Positions 30,917-33,009 of a stretch of 33,009 nucleotides of DNA are shown here, piece by piece. Made by a program: the position numbers and the translations under genes. The notes under the pieces were generated by a model. That model ran no database searches, was not told where the DNA came from, and was given only the letters and a program-made list of their open reading frames with translations. Numbering within the stretch: the stretch's first letter is position 1; every line of letters begins with the position of its first letter. Origin of the DNA: Pelargonium nanum (Eukaryota > Streptophyta > Magnoliopsida > Geraniales > Geraniaceae); assembly GCA_036897485.1 (NCBI GenBank), contig JAYMTF010000601.1, positions 1-33,009 of the forward strand, read 5' to 3'.

Positions 30917-31622
30917 TTAGATCTGATGTAATGATTTGATCATCTTGTGCAGGTTGAGAAGAGCAATCATCACAATCCAGAGGAACACGAAAGAAGCGAG
31001 CAGAGACGCAGCAACAGCAGCAGCCATGGTATGGCAGAAATGGCCAAACACATTACAGACTCTTGTCCAGCGCGTATGCGAGTTCCCATACTGCGCAATG
31101 ACCCCGACTCCAGCAACTGCTCCGTTCGCAGACAAGAGAAGCCCCATGATCACAACGTCCAGGACGATAATCACCAGGTAACCCACCTTTTCTTGATGCT
31201 TCTGAGTCCGAATAGCCGTAGAGTATAGCAAAGAACCAGCCGCGTAGGCACAAGCTATGGCATTTGCCACCAAGAAGTAGCTGCACACACACACAAAATA
31301 TCAAATCAAGAAACTAACACATAGTGACAAGAACACGAAAGAAATAGAAGTCAGTCATTAGTGATTACACGTTGGAGGAAATGTAGTGCCATTTGGCGGT
31401 GACAGGAATCTGTAACGGAGGGATGTCATCGGAAATGGAGAGGGACACGGACTTGGTCTGGTTGTCCACTGCTGTGACAATTATAGCTACCAAAGTGAGG
31501 AGCAAGGTGAGGATGCGAAAAAACATGCCATGATAGTGAAGCTGTGACCTCGGAGGGCTGGTGTGGACAACCTTAGTTGTTCCATCACCAGTAGTCCTCA
31601 CAGCTCGATGATCGATATCCAT
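30917..31622 (-). CDS. CASP-like membrane protein, CASPL1 group (probably 1E)
   Basis: Predicted join 31622-31369 and 31280-30917, giving 205 residues, normal for CASPL1 proteins. Four membrane spans can be seen: about 34-52, 86-108, 118-143 and 170-194, with both ends predicted in the cytosol. The family-typical arginine in span 1 (R36, FFRILTL) and aspartate in span 3 (D126, VLDVVIMG) are present, as is the PPLQIPVTAKWHY extracellular stretch and YFLVANAIAC start of span 2, which recall the 1E subgroup. The valine codon is split GT|C over the intron. CASP proteins form plasma-membrane scaffolds for local wall deposition; most CASPLs have no assigned role. The start follows an A-rich context (gacATGG), the first methionine in the frame. 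The final exon ends without a third coding exon, which some relatives have. Confidence 0.9.
31284..31295 (-). repeat. (TG)n tract directly before the CASPL 3' splice site
   Basis: Read on the gene strand, the intron ends with about six TG units and then CAG, so a dinucleotide repeat takes the place of the usual pyrimidine-rich tract. Confidence 0.85.
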
Positions 31623-31639
31623 GTCGGGTTAAACTTAGA

Positions 31640-33009
31640 TTAGAGAGGACAGTAGAGGGTGGTGGAGGAAGAGGAGAGGACAGTAGATCTTAGATTGGAG
31701 ATTCAATCCAGAGAAGCATTGAATTTGAAGGAGAGGGTGGTGTGTTTGTGTAGTGTAGTGTAGTGGTTATGGGTAGTAAATACTAAATGCAATGCATGGT
31801 GTGTGCATTTGATGCAAGAATTTAAGGAGTGCACCTACTTGTGTGGGGTTCCTATTGTCCAACAATCAACTACATTTGGTCCTTTGGGGACTTAAAGAGT
31901 CTATGGCCACACACTGTTTTTGGTTCCTGTTCTCACTTTGCACTTAGCTTGAGAGTTGAGACTAATCATTTACTCATCAAGTAAGGAAAAATCTTTTGCA
32001 AGTTGGGCCCATATTTCTTATCCGGGTGATGCAATGTCGTACTGAAATTCACTTCTGGTGTGAGAGTAAATGAGTTAGGTTTAACAGAATAAATTCACAA
32101 GTGTGTGTCGTTGGTTGAATCATGAACCATGTTGTGTGGACCATGAACCACGGTTCAGGTTGGTTATCTCATGTGTTGATTTGTGCTGCATTGGGCTAAA
32201 ATCGGACGAATTTTGGCAAAAACGGTCAAAATGGATAGGAGACTTGCATTGATCATTCACACGACTGTGTGCCCGCTCTGTCAAAGCAATTTCAATTTTC
32301 GTTGCTTTTTGAGTGATTTTCTTGCTCAAATTCAATCATATGACCATTGTAATGAAATTTTGGTATCTAATTATTTGTATATACTCAGTTATATTAGAGG
32401 TGATTTTACACATGCTAAATTGAATTGAATTTAATGACATGATTAGGTTGGTAGACCGTACCGGTTCTTGGACAACCTAATAAAATGGTTAGACCGGTTT
32501 TAATTTAATAATATTTTGTGTGTGTCATGTTATGGCTACTCGATTGAGTATACAAATTGATAATTCAATTAATAATTAAGAAATTGACACATTTATTACA
32601 CTATCTCAAAATGTAGTTGGAGACTGAGACATTTTCTCTAATCTAACTTGTATGTTCTATTGATATTATGAAGAACCACAATAATTATCAAAAAAGAAAA
32701 AGAAAAAAGAAGAACCGCAATAAAATAATATTTCATATATATAAACTAATGCATGACAATTTTCCTGATTTATAAAGTTTTGTTGTTTTGCAAAAAGGTC
32801 TCATTAATGAGGATACACATGTAAATCAATAATAAAAAAGTTTGGTGGGTTTTTAAATGGGTTCACATTATAGTTTTTTAATGCAATTTAGCTTATAGTT
32901 AGTTTTAAGGGTTAATTAGTCTTGCTTGTCATATAATTTTAGTCCTTAAACTTTTAATTTTTTTTATTCTAGCCCTACTAACCTGCTATACCGGGTTACT
33001 TACCGCCAC
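31640..33009. other. Promoter side of the CASPL gene and intergenic DNA
   Basis: 31640-31770 is a CT-rich (gene strand) leader or promoter with the phrase GAGAGGACAGTAGA twice (31646 and 31676) and a GTAGT repeat near 31750. No clear TATA box was found. 32120-32165 holds short inverted text around GAACCACGGTTC. The rest is AT-rich with no gene; the end has LTR-like phrases such as TTTTAGTCCTTAAAC but no element boundary. Confidence 0.4.

Noticed and set aside
30936-31304. Plus- and minus-strand frames overlapping CASPL exon 2
   Set aside because: They are shadows; the four membrane spans with R36 and D126 identify the coding frame.
1-33009. CRISPR arrays, operons, phage or bacterial mobile elements
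   Set aside because: Nothing of the kind is present; introns and plant gene families throughout indicate nuclear plant DNA.

Overview
This window looks like nuclear DNA of a eudicot plant. It is AT-rich, its coding sequences are split by short GT-AG introns, and every recognisable protein belongs to a land-plant family. It also carries plant repeat types: tRNA-derived SINE-like elements, a Stowaway-type MITE and a decayed piece of plastid ycf2. I cannot name the family or species from sequence alone.

Layout, left to right. 192-3453 (-) is a four-exon YUCCA-type flavin monooxygenase of the YUC10/11 kind (auxin synthesis), with a SINE-like insertion in intron 2. 3.6-9.0 kb is gene-poor and holds the ycf2 fragment (about 5106-5404) and a SINE-like element with a possible target duplication (6849-7013). 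9112-9555 (+) is a short classical arabinogalactan protein like AGP26. 9955-12030 (-) is a two-exon NETWORKED-3 type actin-binding protein with an inferred spliced 5' UTR up to about 12570. 12.6-14.9 kb holds no gene I can support. 14947-15367 (-) is a two-exon small protein with a Gly/Pro/Trp repeat and a cysteine cluster. 16.5-16.9 kb (-) holds two diverged copies of a probable structured RNA (box C/D snoRNA-like) with a hairpin that changes by a compensated base pair; a UTR-like region that may be the start of their host transcript ends near 17.24 kb. 18757-22442 (-) is a complete twelve-exon CHY-zinc-finger/RING ubiquitin ligase like MIEL1, with a Stowaway-like MITE in intron 10. 25305-27806 (+) is a four-exon CONSTANS-like 13 type B-box/CCT regulator whose first intron has a GC donor. 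30917-31622 (-) is a two-exon CASP-like (CASPL1) membrane protein.

The genes are not an operon or pathway; each has its own promoter region. The physical linkage of AGP26-, NET3- and COL13-like genes matches, from memory, the neighbourhood At2g47890-At2g47930 of Arabidopsis, so part of the window is probably an ancestral collinear block. The strongest candidate for something undescribed is the paired structured RNA at 16.5-16.9 kb.

All exon boundaries were read by hand from splice consensus, reading-frame continuity and recalled family similarity. No alignment or transcript data were available.
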